From Alteromonas indica (lineage in GTDB: Bacteria > Pseudomonadota > Gammaproteobacteria > Enterobacterales > Alteromonadaceae): a stretch of DNA of 64,000 nt. Made by a program: the position numbers and the translations under genes. The notes beneath the pieces were generated by a model, which saw only the letters and a program-made list of their open reading frames with translations, did no database searches and was not told the origin of the DNA. Below are positions 47,874-57,259 of this stretch, piece by piece. The stretch covers positions 1-64,000 of the forward strand of contig PYVY01000004.1 of NCBI GenBank assembly GCA_003056425.1, written 5' to 3'. How positions within the stretch are numbered: the stretch's first letter is position 1; each line of letters opens with the position of its first letter.

Positions 47874-50792
47874 ATGTTCAATAACACAAAAATCGCAAAA
47901 TCCGTTAAATTAGCCTGTGCCATGGGTACCACAGTCGCATTTCTGTCTTCAGGAAATGCGCTGGCTCAACAAGCCACAGATTCCAACACTGATTCGGTCG
48001 AAAAAATCTCCGTAACCGGCTCTCGTATTGCCCGGCCGGAGCTTTCTACCCCCGCCCCCGTAGTGACTGTCGAAGCGGCTGAAATTCAGCGCTTTGGTGC
48101 ACCTGATTTAGGTACCCTGCTAGCAGAGTTACCGGCCATAGGTGCCGGCAGTACACTTATCGGCAATAACGATGATAATGCCAATGCCGGCCTTAGCTCG
48201 CCTGACTTACGTTCGTTAGGCGATACGCGAACCCTAACCCTGGTTAATGGCAAACGCCATGTAGCCGGGTCGCCTTTTTCAAACGCAGTGGATACCGGGA
48301 CTATTCCTACGGCGATGATTGAAAGAATTGAGATTATCACCGGGGGCGCATCGGCTATTTATGGCTCTGATGCGGTTGCCGGTGTTATCAACATTATTTT
48401 ACGTGATGACTACGAAGGATTTGAAGCGCGCTATTCCACCACCTCAGATACCGAAGGGGTAGGAACAAACAACAATGCTATTAGCATATTAGCCGGTGCT
48501 ACCTCTGATGATGGTAAAGGTAACATTACTTTCTTTGCCGAAAAAAGCACGGTCAAAGAGGTGTTGAGTCCGTCGTTACAGCAAACAGCAAATTGGGGTA
48601 CGGTTATTAACCCGGACAATACCGGCGAAGATGATGGCATCCCCGATAAATTCAGAGCGCCTAATGTGGGTTCAGAATTTATTAACCCGTATGGCGTATT
48701 AAACCCGTTCGGTGGCGGGTCACGCATTACGTTCTCACCTGACGGAACAGGCATACCGCAAGTTCAGCGTGAACTGGACAACAGTTTTGCCTTCGGCAGT
48801 TTCGATCAAGCTTACGATACGGTATTTTTCACAGAACAGTATGAAAACTACATTCCTAAGCAGGACACCATTACACTGGCCAGTACCTTCCGCTATGATT
48901 TAACCGATAATGTCAGGTTTTATGGCGATATGAAGTATGTTGATAAGGACATTGAACAGCAGTTTCAGCCCTCTTTTCGGTTCGGTGGAATAAACATCAA
49001 CGCTACTGATAACCCCTATCTGGATGAGGCTACCCGGCAACAATTGTTTGCTGAGGGGCAAACCGGGGAAGTAGAGATGGCGCGGTTCTTTGATGACATA
49101 GGCAACCGGTCAGCCGCCAACGATCGTAGAATGTATCGTATTATTTCTGGCTTTGAAGGCTTTTTCTCGTTGTCAGAAACGGATTTTGACTATGATGTGT
49201 ATTACACCTACGGTGAAACATCGAACGTTCGTCGTACACTAAACGATTTGATTCCCTCCAACTTTAGCGCTGCGTTAGATGCCGTAATAGACCCGGCCAC
49301 CGGGCAAGCCGCGTGCCGTAGTCAGGTGCCTTCTGCCCAGGGTGAAGGCTATGAAGACCCTGCACTGGTAAATGCAGACCAGTGTGTGCCTTTTAATCCT
49401 TTCGGTTTCGGTAATGCCAGCGCTGAAGCGTATGATTACATCTCTGGCGATGTGACCCGTGAAGACCAGCTTACGCAGGAAATGTTTGGTGCCACCGTAT
49501 CTTTTGATACAGCCGAGCTGTTCGAATTACCCGGCGGTGCGATTGGTTTTGCATTGGGCTATGAAACCCGTAAAGAAAATGTCCGCACTACTACGGATGC
49601 TTTTACCAAAGCGGGCTTTTATACCGGCGCGGCTACGCCGGATTCAAATGGCGGCTACGATGTTGACGAGTTCTTTATTGAAACCCGAGTTCCTATTATA
49701 GCCGATGCGTTTTTGGCAAAAGAGCTAACCCTAGATGCTGCGTTTCGCTCGGCAGACTACTCCCACGCCGGCAGTGCTGATGCATGGCAGGTGGGTGTGA
49801 TGTGGGCTCCTATTGAGCAGGTCCGCTTGCGCGGAACCATTGGTGAAGCCGTGCGTGCGCCGAATGTGGACGAGGCCTTTAGTCCACAATCGCCGGGTTT
49901 TGCCCGAGTATCTGACCCTTGTGATAACGATAATATCGATGAAGATGAAGATCGTCGCGCGAACTGTTTGGCGCTGGGTATACCGGCAGGTTTTGAAGCA
50001 AATGATAACGTCAGTGTCGATACGCTGTCAGGTGGTAATCCAAACCTGACCCCAGAAGAAAGTGAATCCAGAACCATTGGGATAGTGTGGGAACCAACCT
50101 TCGTAGAAAACCTTTCTGTAACGCTAGATTGGTACGATATTGAAATAACCGATGCTATTACTGAAGTCGAAGCTCAGGATATTGTCGACAACTGTGTTGA
50201 CGCTACGGGCGGCCCGGATAGCGGCTTTTGTAGCCAGGTTGACCGGAATGAAAACTTTGACGTTGAGCTGGTACGTTCAGGCTTTATCAACGCATCGGCC
50301 ATCAATACCTCAGGCTTAGAAATGCAGATTCGTTACAGCACTGATTTGTCTGCTTATGACTTGCCAGGTGAAATTAGAATAAATGTTCAGGCTAACCGGG
50401 TTAATGAGCTGGAAGAATTTGCTTTCCAGGACCGGCCGGATGAGATTGACGTAGAGGTAGGCGAAGAAGGTGACCCGGAACTTCAATTTAGAACCATTAT
50501 TGAATACCGGCTTGATGACTGGAACTTTAACTATTCCAGCCGCTTTATTGATAGAAGTGCATTATTTGATGTATCGCCTGGTGGCGGTTCAGAAGAAGAT
50601 AATGCGATAAGCTATATAGGTTCAATGTGGACGCATGATGTAGCGGTAAACTACTATTTCAATGATAATTTGGAAGTGTATGCCGGGTTACGCAATATGT
50701 TCAACAAAGTTCCTCCCGGTTACACGGTTGACCCTTTGTATGATCTGGTCGGCCGTCGGGTTAACGCTGGCGTGATTTATCGCTTCCAGTAA
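47874..50792 (+). CDS. TonB-dependent outer-membrane receptor (first paralog)
   Basis: 972-residue outer-membrane beta-barrel transporter. A signal peptide (NTKIAKSVKLACAMGTTVAFLSSGNALAQ) is followed by a TonB-box-like EKISVTGSRI, a plug domain with SPDLRSLGDTRTLTLVNGKRHVAG and GGASAIYGSDAVAGVINIIL, and a barrel ending in a C-terminal aromatic (YRFQ). The start at 47874 is chosen by the AGGGAG 5 bases before it and by alignment with the second receptor; ATG 47871 is possible. Substrate unknown; such long receptors in marine bacteria often take up peptides or oligosaccharides. Preceded by a TyrR-like site. Confidence 0.93.
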   Translation: MFNNTKIAKSVKLACAMGTTVAFLSSGNALAQQATDSNTDSVEKISVTGSRIARPELSTPAPVVTVEAAEIQRFGAPDLGTLLAELPAIGAGSTLIGNNDDNANAGLSSPDLRSLGDTRTLTLVNGKRHVAGSPFSNAVDTGTIPTAMIERIEIITGGASAIYGSDAVAGVINIILRDDYEGFEARYSTTSDTEGVGTNNNAISILAGATSDDGKGNITFFAEKSTVKEVLSPSLQQTANWGTVINPDNTGEDDGIPDKFRAPNVGSEFINPYGVLNPFGGGSRITFSPDGTGIPQVQRELDNSFAFGSFDQAYDTVFFTEQYENYIPKQDTITLASTFRYDLTDNVRFYGDMKYVDKDIEQQFQPSFRFGGININATDNPYLDEATRQQLFAEGQTGEVEMARFFDDIGNRSAANDRRMYRIISGFEGFFSLSETDFDYDVYYTYGETSNVRRTLNDLIPSNFSAALDAVIDPATGQAACRSQVPSAQGEGYEDPALVNADQCVPFNPFGFGNASAEAYDYISGDVTREDQLTQEMFGATVSFDTAELFELPGGAIGFALGYETRKENVRTTTDAFTKAGFYTGAATPDSNGGYDVDEFFIETRVPIIADAFLAKELTLDAAFRSADYSHAGSADAWQVGVMWAPIEQVRLRGTIGEAVRAPNVDEAFSPQSPGFARVSDPCDNDNIDEDEDRRANCLALGIPAGFEANDNVSVDTLSGGNPNLTPEESESRTIGIVWEPTFVENLSVTLDWYDIEITDAITEVEAQDIVDNCVDATGGPDSGFCSQVDRNENFDVELVRSGFINASAINTSGLEMQIRYSTDLSAYDLPGEIRINVQANRVNELEEFAFQDRPDEIDVEVGEEGDPELQFRTIIEYRLDDWNFNYSSRFIDRSALFDVSPGGGSEEDNAISYIGSMWTHDVAVNYYFNDNLEVYAGLRNMFNKVPPGYTVDPLYDLVGRRVNAGVIYRFQ

Positions 50793-50809
50793 ATTTACAT
50801 AAACTCAAC

Positions 50810-50835
50810 AACTGCCTGGCTTCTGCCGGGCAGTT
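50810..50835 (+). terminator. Probable terminator after the first receptor gene
   Basis: AACTGCC/GGCAGTT arms with an 12-base loop and TTGTTT afterwards, 18 bases after the stop. Confidence 0.7.
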
Positions 50836-50900
50836 TTGTTTACAAAGTGCATGTTTATGCGCTATTGGCTAGCCCCACAAAAAATATCTCATACGCAGCC

Positions 50901-50918
50901 TGTAACAATTTTATTACA
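50901..50918. promoter_or_regulatory. TyrR-box-like site upstream of the second receptor
   Basis: TGTAACAATTTTATTACA contains TGTAA-N8-TTACA exactly, in the gap between the two receptor genes and 233 bases before the second start. Confidence 0.5.
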
Positions 50919-51150
50919 CCAAAATAGTCTTTTGTTTTCATTGCTTATAAGAAAATCTTCATACTTTACAAAATTTGTACGAAAAAAAATTGAACTTTCA
51001 TCTCATCTCACTTCAATGACAGTTGACCGCATCTCAGCTATGTGGTTATTATCAACTCAAGGTCTTGCACCTTACCGAATAAAAAGTCGTTTTAACGATT
51101 TAAATAATAAACGCTAAATCACAAGTTTTAGTGGTCCAGGGAGACAATAC

Positions 51151-53994
51151 ATGTTTACAAACACAAAGCTGGCTAAGTCAGTAAAGCTGGCGTGCGCTTT
51201 CGGTGCCGCATCGGCTGCACTTTTCACTGCTAACGTTGCAATGGCGCAAGATGATGCCGCTGCAGAACCTGAAGTTGAAAAAATCTCGGTAACGGGTTCT
51301 CGCATTAAGAGAACAGACATAGAAACATCCAGCCCTATTTTGGCAATTGATGCTCAGGCTATCGAATCTACTGGTTTTACTCGTATTGAAGATGTCATGA
51401 ACACCTTGCCGCAAATTGAAGCCGCTGAGACATCGTTTAGTGTTAACGGTGCAACCGGTGTGGCTAACCTCGATTTACGTGGTTTGGGCGCTGAGCGGAC
51501 GCTGGTATTGGTTAACGGTCGTCGTTTACAGCCAGGTGGTGTATACAGTCAAGCGCCAGATGTTAACCAAATTCCTGCTTCACTCGTTAAGCGCGTTGAC
51601 GTTCTAACGGGTGGTGCATCGACGGTATACGGTTCTGATGCGGTCGCCGGTGTGGTTAACTTCATTATGGATACTGACTTTACTGGCCTTGAAATTGAAG
51701 GTGGTGCGGCAGGTTACCAACACGATAACGACAATGCCTTTATGCAAGGCTTGATGGACGACTCTGGCTATGACTATCCATCAGGTAGTAATGGCATTGG
51801 TGGTGAATCCTACAACCTGAATATTACCGCGGGTGGTGATTTTGATAGTGGCCGTGGTCATATCACTGCATATGCTACCTGGCGACGTAACACCGAGATG
51901 CTTCAGGGCGAGCGCGATTACAGCTCTTGTGCATTGAACACCTCAGCTACAGCCTGTGGTGGTTCATCTACCGCTGATGTACCAAACTTTATCTTTTATC
52001 CGGTAGTGGGTGGTGAAGTAGACTACACTGACGAGCAATGGTTAAGTTTATTAGGCGACGGGGGTTTTGCACCACTGTCTGAAACTGGCAATCTGTACAA
52101 CTACGCGCCGGTTAACCATTTTATGCGTCCTAACGAGCGCTTTACTTTAGGCTCTTTTGCAGAGTATGAAATCAACGATAAAGCACGTGTTTACGTTGAA
52201 ACCTCTTTCATGCAAGACAGAACTTCAGGGCAGATTGCAGAATCTGGAACCTTCTACGGTGCTGAGTACCTGTTCGATTACGATAACCCTATCATGTCGG
52301 ATGCTCAGAAATCACAGATCCAAGACCTTTTTGGCCAAACCGATGCCGACCAGTTTGTAACTTATATTGGTAAACGTAACACTGAAGGTGGTGCGCGTTC
52401 TAACAGCTTAGAACATAACTCTTTCCGTATCGTTACCGGTGTAGATGGTTGGATTAACGACACCTGGTCATACGATATTAACTATATGTATGCAGGTACA
52501 TCGTCTTCTTCAGCATATCAAAACGATCTGTCGTTACCGACTATCGGCCCACGCGTAGGGGAAGTTGGTACAGAGTGTACTGACGAGTGTCTTTATTATG
52601 AAGTATTCACGCCCAATGGTGTGACCGCTGAAATGGCATCTCAGTTATCAGGTACTGCCATTCTAAACGGTAATACTTCACTTCAGGTATTCCAGGGTTA
52701 TGTTGCTGGTGAGTTTGATTACGCACTGCCAAGCGCTGTTACGCCAATTGGAGCATCGTTTGGTTTTGAGCGTCGTGAAACTGACTTTGAACGTATTGCT
52801 GACTCTATCTATCAGGAAGGTTCTCTGGTAGGCCAGGGGGGTTCTACACCAAGCCTAATCGGTGAATTTGACGTTAACGATATCTTCGGTGAGCTAAGCA
52901 TTCCCGTGCTTGAAGGCATGGAAGGTGTTGAAGCACTGGTTGTTGATTTAGGCTTCCGCTTCTCTGATTACTCTACATCTGGCCGTGCTAATACTTACAA
53001 GGTCGGCGTAGACTGGGCGGTTAATGATGATTGGAAAGTTCGTGCTAGTTTCAACCGTGCGATTCGTGCACCAAACATCTCTGAACTGTTCGCAGTGCAA
53101 AATGTAGGGCTGTTCCAAGGTACTGATCCTTGTGCAGGCGATGAACCCGCGCTTACCGCTGAACAGTGTGCGGCAACCGGCCTGGCAACGGAATTGTATG
53201 GTAATGTAAGTGCTAACCCGGCTGACCAGTACAACGAATTTGCCGGTGGTAACCCAGAGCTAGAGCCAGAAGAAGCCGATACCTTTACCGTTGGTATTGT
53301 GGGTTCGCCGTATGAAGGCTTGAACTTCTCATTGGATTACTTCTCTATTGATATGGAAAAAGTAATTGCTGATGTAGGTGCTGAGCGAATCATCAACATC
53401 TGTGGTACAGCTGGCCTGTTCTGTGACAACATTCAACGTGCTGGTTCAGGTAGCCTATGGTTATCTCAGGATGCGTTCGTAACTAACTTGTCAGATAACA
53501 TTGGTGGCCGGACCCTGCGTGGTATCGACGTAGACACCCGTTACTCTGTTGAAACAGGTGGTGGAACGTTAGGTTTGAGCCTGATCGGTTCTTACAACCT
53601 GGAAAAAACGTTTAAGCCTGTATCCGATAACCCTGACCTGGATTACGACTGTTCAGGCGTTGTAAGTGTAGACTGTTTCGCTCAGCCTGAATGGCGTCAC
53701 ACGGTTTCTGCGAACTACAATGTGGGTGATTGGAGCGTGATTGGCCGCTGGAGATACTACGGCGAAGTTGATATTGAAGGTACTGAGAACCAAATCTCTG
53801 CGTTCAACTTCTTCGACCTATCTGGTAGCTACATCTTCAACGAACATTTACGTATCTCTGCTGGTGTAAACAACGTGCTGGATAAAGAGCCGCCATTAGT
53901 AGGTAGTGCTCTTGCTACCAACGCTAACACCGTGGCTGGTTTCTACGATACATTAGGACGTTACTTGTTTACTACAGTGACACTGACTTACTAA
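51151..53994 (+). CDS. TonB-dependent outer-membrane receptor (second paralog)
   Basis: 947-residue receptor, paralogous to the one upstream: same signal peptide style (NTKLAKSVKLACAFGAAS), EKISVTGSRIKR TonB-box region, plug with DLRGLGAERTLVLVNGRR and GGASTVYGSDAVAGVVNFIMD, and a barrel with NRAIRAPNISELF and a final VTLTY. The leader before the start, CCAGGGAGACA, is shared with the first receptor. Several cysteine pairs in extracellular loops are present. Codon use looks optimised (many GGT, GTT, CGT codons) compared with the first receptor, suggesting high expression. Confidence 0.94.
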   Translation: MFTNTKLAKSVKLACAFGAASAALFTANVAMAQDDAAAEPEVEKISVTGSRIKRTDIETSSPILAIDAQAIESTGFTRIEDVMNTLPQIEAAETSFSVNGATGVANLDLRGLGAERTLVLVNGRRLQPGGVYSQAPDVNQIPASLVKRVDVLTGGASTVYGSDAVAGVVNFIMDTDFTGLEIEGGAAGYQHDNDNAFMQGLMDDSGYDYPSGSNGIGGESYNLNITAGGDFDSGRGHITAYATWRRNTEMLQGERDYSSCALNTSATACGGSSTADVPNFIFYPVVGGEVDYTDEQWLSLLGDGGFAPLSETGNLYNYAPVNHFMRPNERFTLGSFAEYEINDKARVYVETSFMQDRTSGQIAESGTFYGAEYLFDYDNPIMSDAQKSQIQDLFGQTDADQFVTYIGKRNTEGGARSNSLEHNSFRIVTGVDGWINDTWSYDINYMYAGTSSSSAYQNDLSLPTIGPRVGEVGTECTDECLYYEVFTPNGVTAEMASQLSGTAILNGNTSLQVFQGYVAGEFDYALPSAVTPIGASFGFERRETDFERIADSIYQEGSLVGQGGSTPSLIGEFDVNDIFGELSIPVLEGMEGVEALVVDLGFRFSDYSTSGRANTYKVGVDWAVNDDWKVRASFNRAIRAPNISELFAVQNVGLFQGTDPCAGDEPALTAEQCAATGLATELYGNVSANPADQYNEFAGGNPELEPEEADTFTVGIVGSPYEGLNFSLDYFSIDMEKVIADVGAERIINICGTAGLFCDNIQRAGSGSLWLSQDAFVTNLSDNIGGRTLRGIDVDTRYSVETGGGTLGLSLIGSYNLEKTFKPVSDNPDLDYDCSGVVSVDCFAQPEWRHTVSANYNVGDWSVIGRWRYYGEVDIEGTENQISAFNFFDLSGSYIFNEHLRISAGVNNVLDKEPPLVGSALATNANTVAGFYDTLGRYLFTTVTLTY

Positions 53995-54024
53995 GTTGAG
54001 TTAGCCATATAGAAAACGATAAAG

Positions 54025-54050
54025 CCGACGCATTTGCGTCGGTTTTTTTT
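54025..54050 (+). terminator. Rho-independent terminator after the second receptor gene
   Basis: CCGACGC-ATTT-GCGTCGG followed by eight or more T, 30 bases after the stop. Confidence 0.93.
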
Positions 54051-54072
54051 TGCCCAAATAGTGCTTTATTAT

Positions 54073-55878
54073 ATGCAGTCATTATTATCAGAAAACCATA
54101 TCAATACCTGCATTGTGTTATTCAATGCAAGAAAGTATGCACAAGCCAAGCAGGGGTTTGAAGAGGTATTGAACGTAAAACCAGAACACGCCCTGGCAAG
54201 CATGTATTATTGCCAGTCGCTCGTTCATTTAAACCAGCTTGAAGACGCTTATAAATATCTGACCCAAGATTGCTCTGTTCACGAATGCCAATTATGGTAT
54301 TGGCAATGTGCAGCGCTAATATGTAATAGAAAAGGGGACCATGAAAAAGAACTTACCGCAATACAAGCGTGTATAAAGCTGACTAACAATTCAGCTGACT
54401 TGTCACGACGACTATTCGAATTATTATTATTGACCAGAAGGTACCATCAGGCTCAACAATATATTAACCATCAAGCAAATCAACATAATACCACTGACGA
54501 AGCGATAAATACGCTTTGGCTTAAATATGCTAAATCCAGAGAATACTATTTAGAAGCTGTCGACTTCGCAAAAAAATTAGTGAAAGCAAAACCGACAAGT
54601 AGTTATTTTCTTCATGAGTATGCAATAGCATTAAGATTGAACGGCGTGCCAGAAGAAGCGTTACCTATATTTAAACAATTACTTCAGAAAAAACCTCATT
54701 TTGCGATTTATCATAATTTGGCTAATTGCTATTCTGATTTGGGTGATTATGCGCAAGCAATCGCGAACTATCGCCAGGCTATTAAACTCAATCCGTTATA
54801 CAGTGATTCGCATATCAATCTCAATAAAATGTTATGGGAATCGGGTTTAAACAAAGACTACCTGGTGTCTTTTGAAACAGTGATAAAAGCCCACCCAAAA
54901 GCGTATCACTTACGTTTATCATTTGCCCATTTTCTGGTGGATGCAAAATTGTATGCGCGCGCGTTAACACTTTTAGATTCTGCTCCCTTGCCCGAACCCT
55001 TTGCGCAACAACAATTGCAATTACAAGGTTTGGCATTAAGGCTACAGGGCGATAGTGACAGGGCCATACAATATTTCAATACGTTACTTATTAAGCAACC
55101 GGATGCATTTGAAATAAAGCTAGAACATGCGATAGCGCAAATTTCTAACAGAGATTTCAGCCAGGCCCGCGCTGCGCTGGAAATGCTTGCCGAACAACAG
55201 CCGGCAAATCAAACCATAAATGCTTATAGATATGCCGCTATGCGACTTGCCGATGAGCAACCCGCGCCTATTGCGCCACAAATACGGAGCATAAATTTGT
55301 GCGACAGGCTGCCTGCAGATTTTTGGCAACAACTAGCCACAGAACTACACCAAATACACAATGCTACAGCCCAGCCAATAGGGCAAACGCTTGAGAACGG
55401 TAGCCAGACTCGCGGTCATTTATTTAGTAGCCGCCACCCGTGCATCACCCGGTTAAAAAACGTTTTGAACGAGAAGCTGCTGGCGTATTGCCAGACCCAC
55501 GAGGTACCAGTTGAGTCCGTATTAGATACCCGGGACAACATAAATTATACCGGTTCATGGTCAGTAAGGCTTCGACAGGCTGGTTTTCACCATGATCATT
55601 TTCATTCGCGAGGAACGCTCTCGGGGGTAATTTATATCGCGCTACCTGCAGAAGTTGCCGATCAACAAAACCGCGCTGGGTGGCTCAAGTTTGGTGCGCC
55701 ATATCTGAACGAAACCCTGTCCTTACCCGCGGAACATTTTATTCAGCCAGCGGTGGGTACATGCGTTATATTCCCCTCGCATATATGGCACGGTACCACA
55801 CCCATAGAAGCGAATGCAGAACGTCTCACGATAGCGTTCGATGTAGGACGGTACGGCCTGCCAGCGTCAGATAGTTAA
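54073..55878 (+). CDS. TPR protein with C-terminal 2OG-Fe(II) oxygenase-like domain
   Basis: 601 residues. The first 400 are tetratricopeptide repeats (for example FEEVLNVKPEHALASMYYCQSL and GDYAQAIANYRQAIKLNPLYSDSHINL). The C-terminal 200 resemble the 2OG-Fe(II) oxygenase group often found after TPRs: GFHHDHFHSRGTLSGVIYIAL near residue 505, then GTCVIFPSHIWHGTTPI near 565 and an Arg in ERLTIAFDV. No signal peptide, so cytoplasmic. The start at 54073 is used because the frame upstream lies in the terminator. It follows two TonB-dependent receptors, an arrangement seen in marine Alteromonadales, but a substrate protein or small molecule is not evident. AT-rich codon use compared with the receptors. 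Confidence 0.82.
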   Translation: MQSLLSENHINTCIVLFNARKYAQAKQGFEEVLNVKPEHALASMYYCQSLVHLNQLEDAYKYLTQDCSVHECQLWYWQCAALICNRKGDHEKELTAIQACIKLTNNSADLSRRLFELLLLTRRYHQAQQYINHQANQHNTTDEAINTLWLKYAKSREYYLEAVDFAKKLVKAKPTSSYFLHEYAIALRLNGVPEEALPIFKQLLQKKPHFAIYHNLANCYSDLGDYAQAIANYRQAIKLNPLYSDSHINLNKMLWESGLNKDYLVSFETVIKAHPKAYHLRLSFAHFLVDAKLYARALTLLDSAPLPEPFAQQQLQLQGLALRLQGDSDRAIQYFNTLLIKQPDAFEIKLEHAIAQISNRDFSQARAALEMLAEQQPANQTINAYRYAAMRLADEQPAPIAPQIRSINLCDRLPADFWQQLATELHQIHNATAQPIGQTLENGSQTRGHLFSSRHPCITRLKNVLNEKLLAYCQTHEVPVESVLDTRDNINYTGSWSVRLRQAGFHHDHFHSRGTLSGVIYIALPAEVADQQNRAGWLKFGAPYLNETLSLPAEHFIQPAVGTCVIFPSHIWHGTTPIEANAERLTIAFDVGRYGLPASDS

Positions 55879-56479
55879 CTTATCTGGGCCCAGCTGGTTA
55901 TTGCGGTATATCCCTGCTCTTGAAACGTTTTTACCGGAGGTCAAAAAAAGAATAAGTAGTAATAAAACAACAAGGCAGGGTAAGGTAGAAACTATGCAAA
56001 CCGACGGCGACTTAAACGAATAAGTGAAAAATCACTATAATCAGAAAGTATGATTAAAAAGGTGTAGTTTAGCGCAACAATCGATTAACTATTGCCATTT
56101 TTTTTTCGCTCAACAGGGGGTGAAGCCAATTGACAGCCCCTGCGTATTTATGCTGCATATGTTACCAGCAAAAAGGCTTTACTCAGGTGAAAGTGCAGGT
56201 CAGTGGGGTAGATAGCATTGATGTTTAATATTGTTATTTGCTTATTTATGCGAAAATCCTGAATGAATTGATTAGCAAATGTACAAAGCTCAATTAGCTT
56301 GCGGTGTTAAGACTGTGTTACTTGACTCTTTCAGGCATTCCGTGTGAGTATTAGAGATTCGTAGTGTTGGCGAAACCACGCCATCGACTACCTTCCGAAA
56401 ACTATAATTGTAAAAGTTTATACGCCCCTTGCTGTGACACGCACAGCAAGGATTCAAATAAGAAATTTGGTTGGGAACT
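55879..56479. other. Intergenic region before the TonB2 cluster
   Basis: About 600 bases with no supported gene. AT-rich; presumably contains the promoter of the DUF3450-ttpC-exbBD-tonB operon. I looked for a Fur-like box and saw none. Confidence 0.4.
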
Positions 56480-57253
56480 ATGTCCAAGATGAGCAAGAGA
56501 ACTCTTATTGCTTCTACTGTCATGGGTGCGTTTGCACTGTCAGGCAGTGCAGCCGTCTCTGCAGTTACTCTTAACGATCTTCATAAAGAAGAAGCTAAGA
56601 TCCATTCGGCTGCAGCGAAATCTCAAGAAAAAATCAACACCCTATTCGAGCAGTCACAAGAGTTGTTGGTTGAATATCGTCAAACTGTTGACCAGACAGA
56701 GAACCTGAAAGTTTATAACGACTACATTGCGAGCCTGGTTGCTGACCAACAGCGCAGTATCGATTCATTGCAGCGTCAAATCGACAGCATTGAAGAGACT
56801 AAACAGGGTATCGTTCCTTTGATGTTCCGCATGATCGACAGCTTGGAAAAATTTGTTGAGCTGGATGTGCCGATTCATTTAGAAGAACGTCGTGAGCGTA
56901 TACAGCGTTTGCGCGATGTTATGGCTAACTCTAACGTTACTGTTTCTGAACAGTTCCGTCAGGTAATTGAAGCCTATTTGGTTGAAGTTGAGTACGGTTC
57001 GAAGATGTCTTCTTACCAGGGCACTATTGATGACAACGGTACTGAAGTTACCGTCGATTTCTATAACCTTGGCCGTACCGCATTTATGGCATTGTCACTG
57101 GATCAATCTCACGCGTGGGTTTGGGACAACGATGCACGTGAATGGCAGCCGTTGGGTGATGAGTATCTGGGCTCTGTTGTTGAAGCTGTGAAAATGGCCA
57201 ACGGCACCGTTACCCCAGATCTTATTAAGTTACCAATCAAAGCAGCGGAGTAA
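56480..57253 (+). CDS. DUF3450 periplasmic coiled-coil protein of the TonB2 cluster
   Basis: 257 residues with a cleavable signal peptide (RTLIASTVMGAFALSGSAAVSA), a long coiled coil (about 30-110, NDLHKEEAKIHSAAAKSQEK...) and a C-terminal globular part with DFYNLGRTAFMALSLDQSHAW. Matches DUF3450, a family found next to ttpC-exbBD-tonB in Shewanella, Vibrio and relatives. Role unproven. The start may be the ATG at 56480 or 56489. ttpC follows after 6 bases. Confidence 0.88.
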   Translation: MSKMSKRTLIASTVMGAFALSGSAAVSAVTLNDLHKEEAKIHSAAAKSQEKINTLFEQSQELLVEYRQTVDQTENLKVYNDYIASLVADQQRSIDSLQRQIDSIEETKQGIVPLMFRMIDSLEKFVELDVPIHLEERRERIQRLRDVMANSNVTVSEQFRQVIEAYLVEVEYGSKMSSYQGTIDDNGTEVTVDFYNLGRTAFMALSLDQSHAWVWDNDAREWQPLGDEYLGSVVEAVKMANGTVTPDLIKLPIKAAE

Positions 57254-57259
57254 GTTTTA

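Noticed and set aside
55879..56479. Fur box controlling the TonB2 cluster
   Set aside because: I looked for a GATAATNATTATC-like palindrome and found none, so iron control is not claimed.
56290..56523. 77-residue minus-strand frame before the TonB2 operon
   Set aside because: It covers the probable promoter and overlaps the start of the DUF3450 gene; no support.
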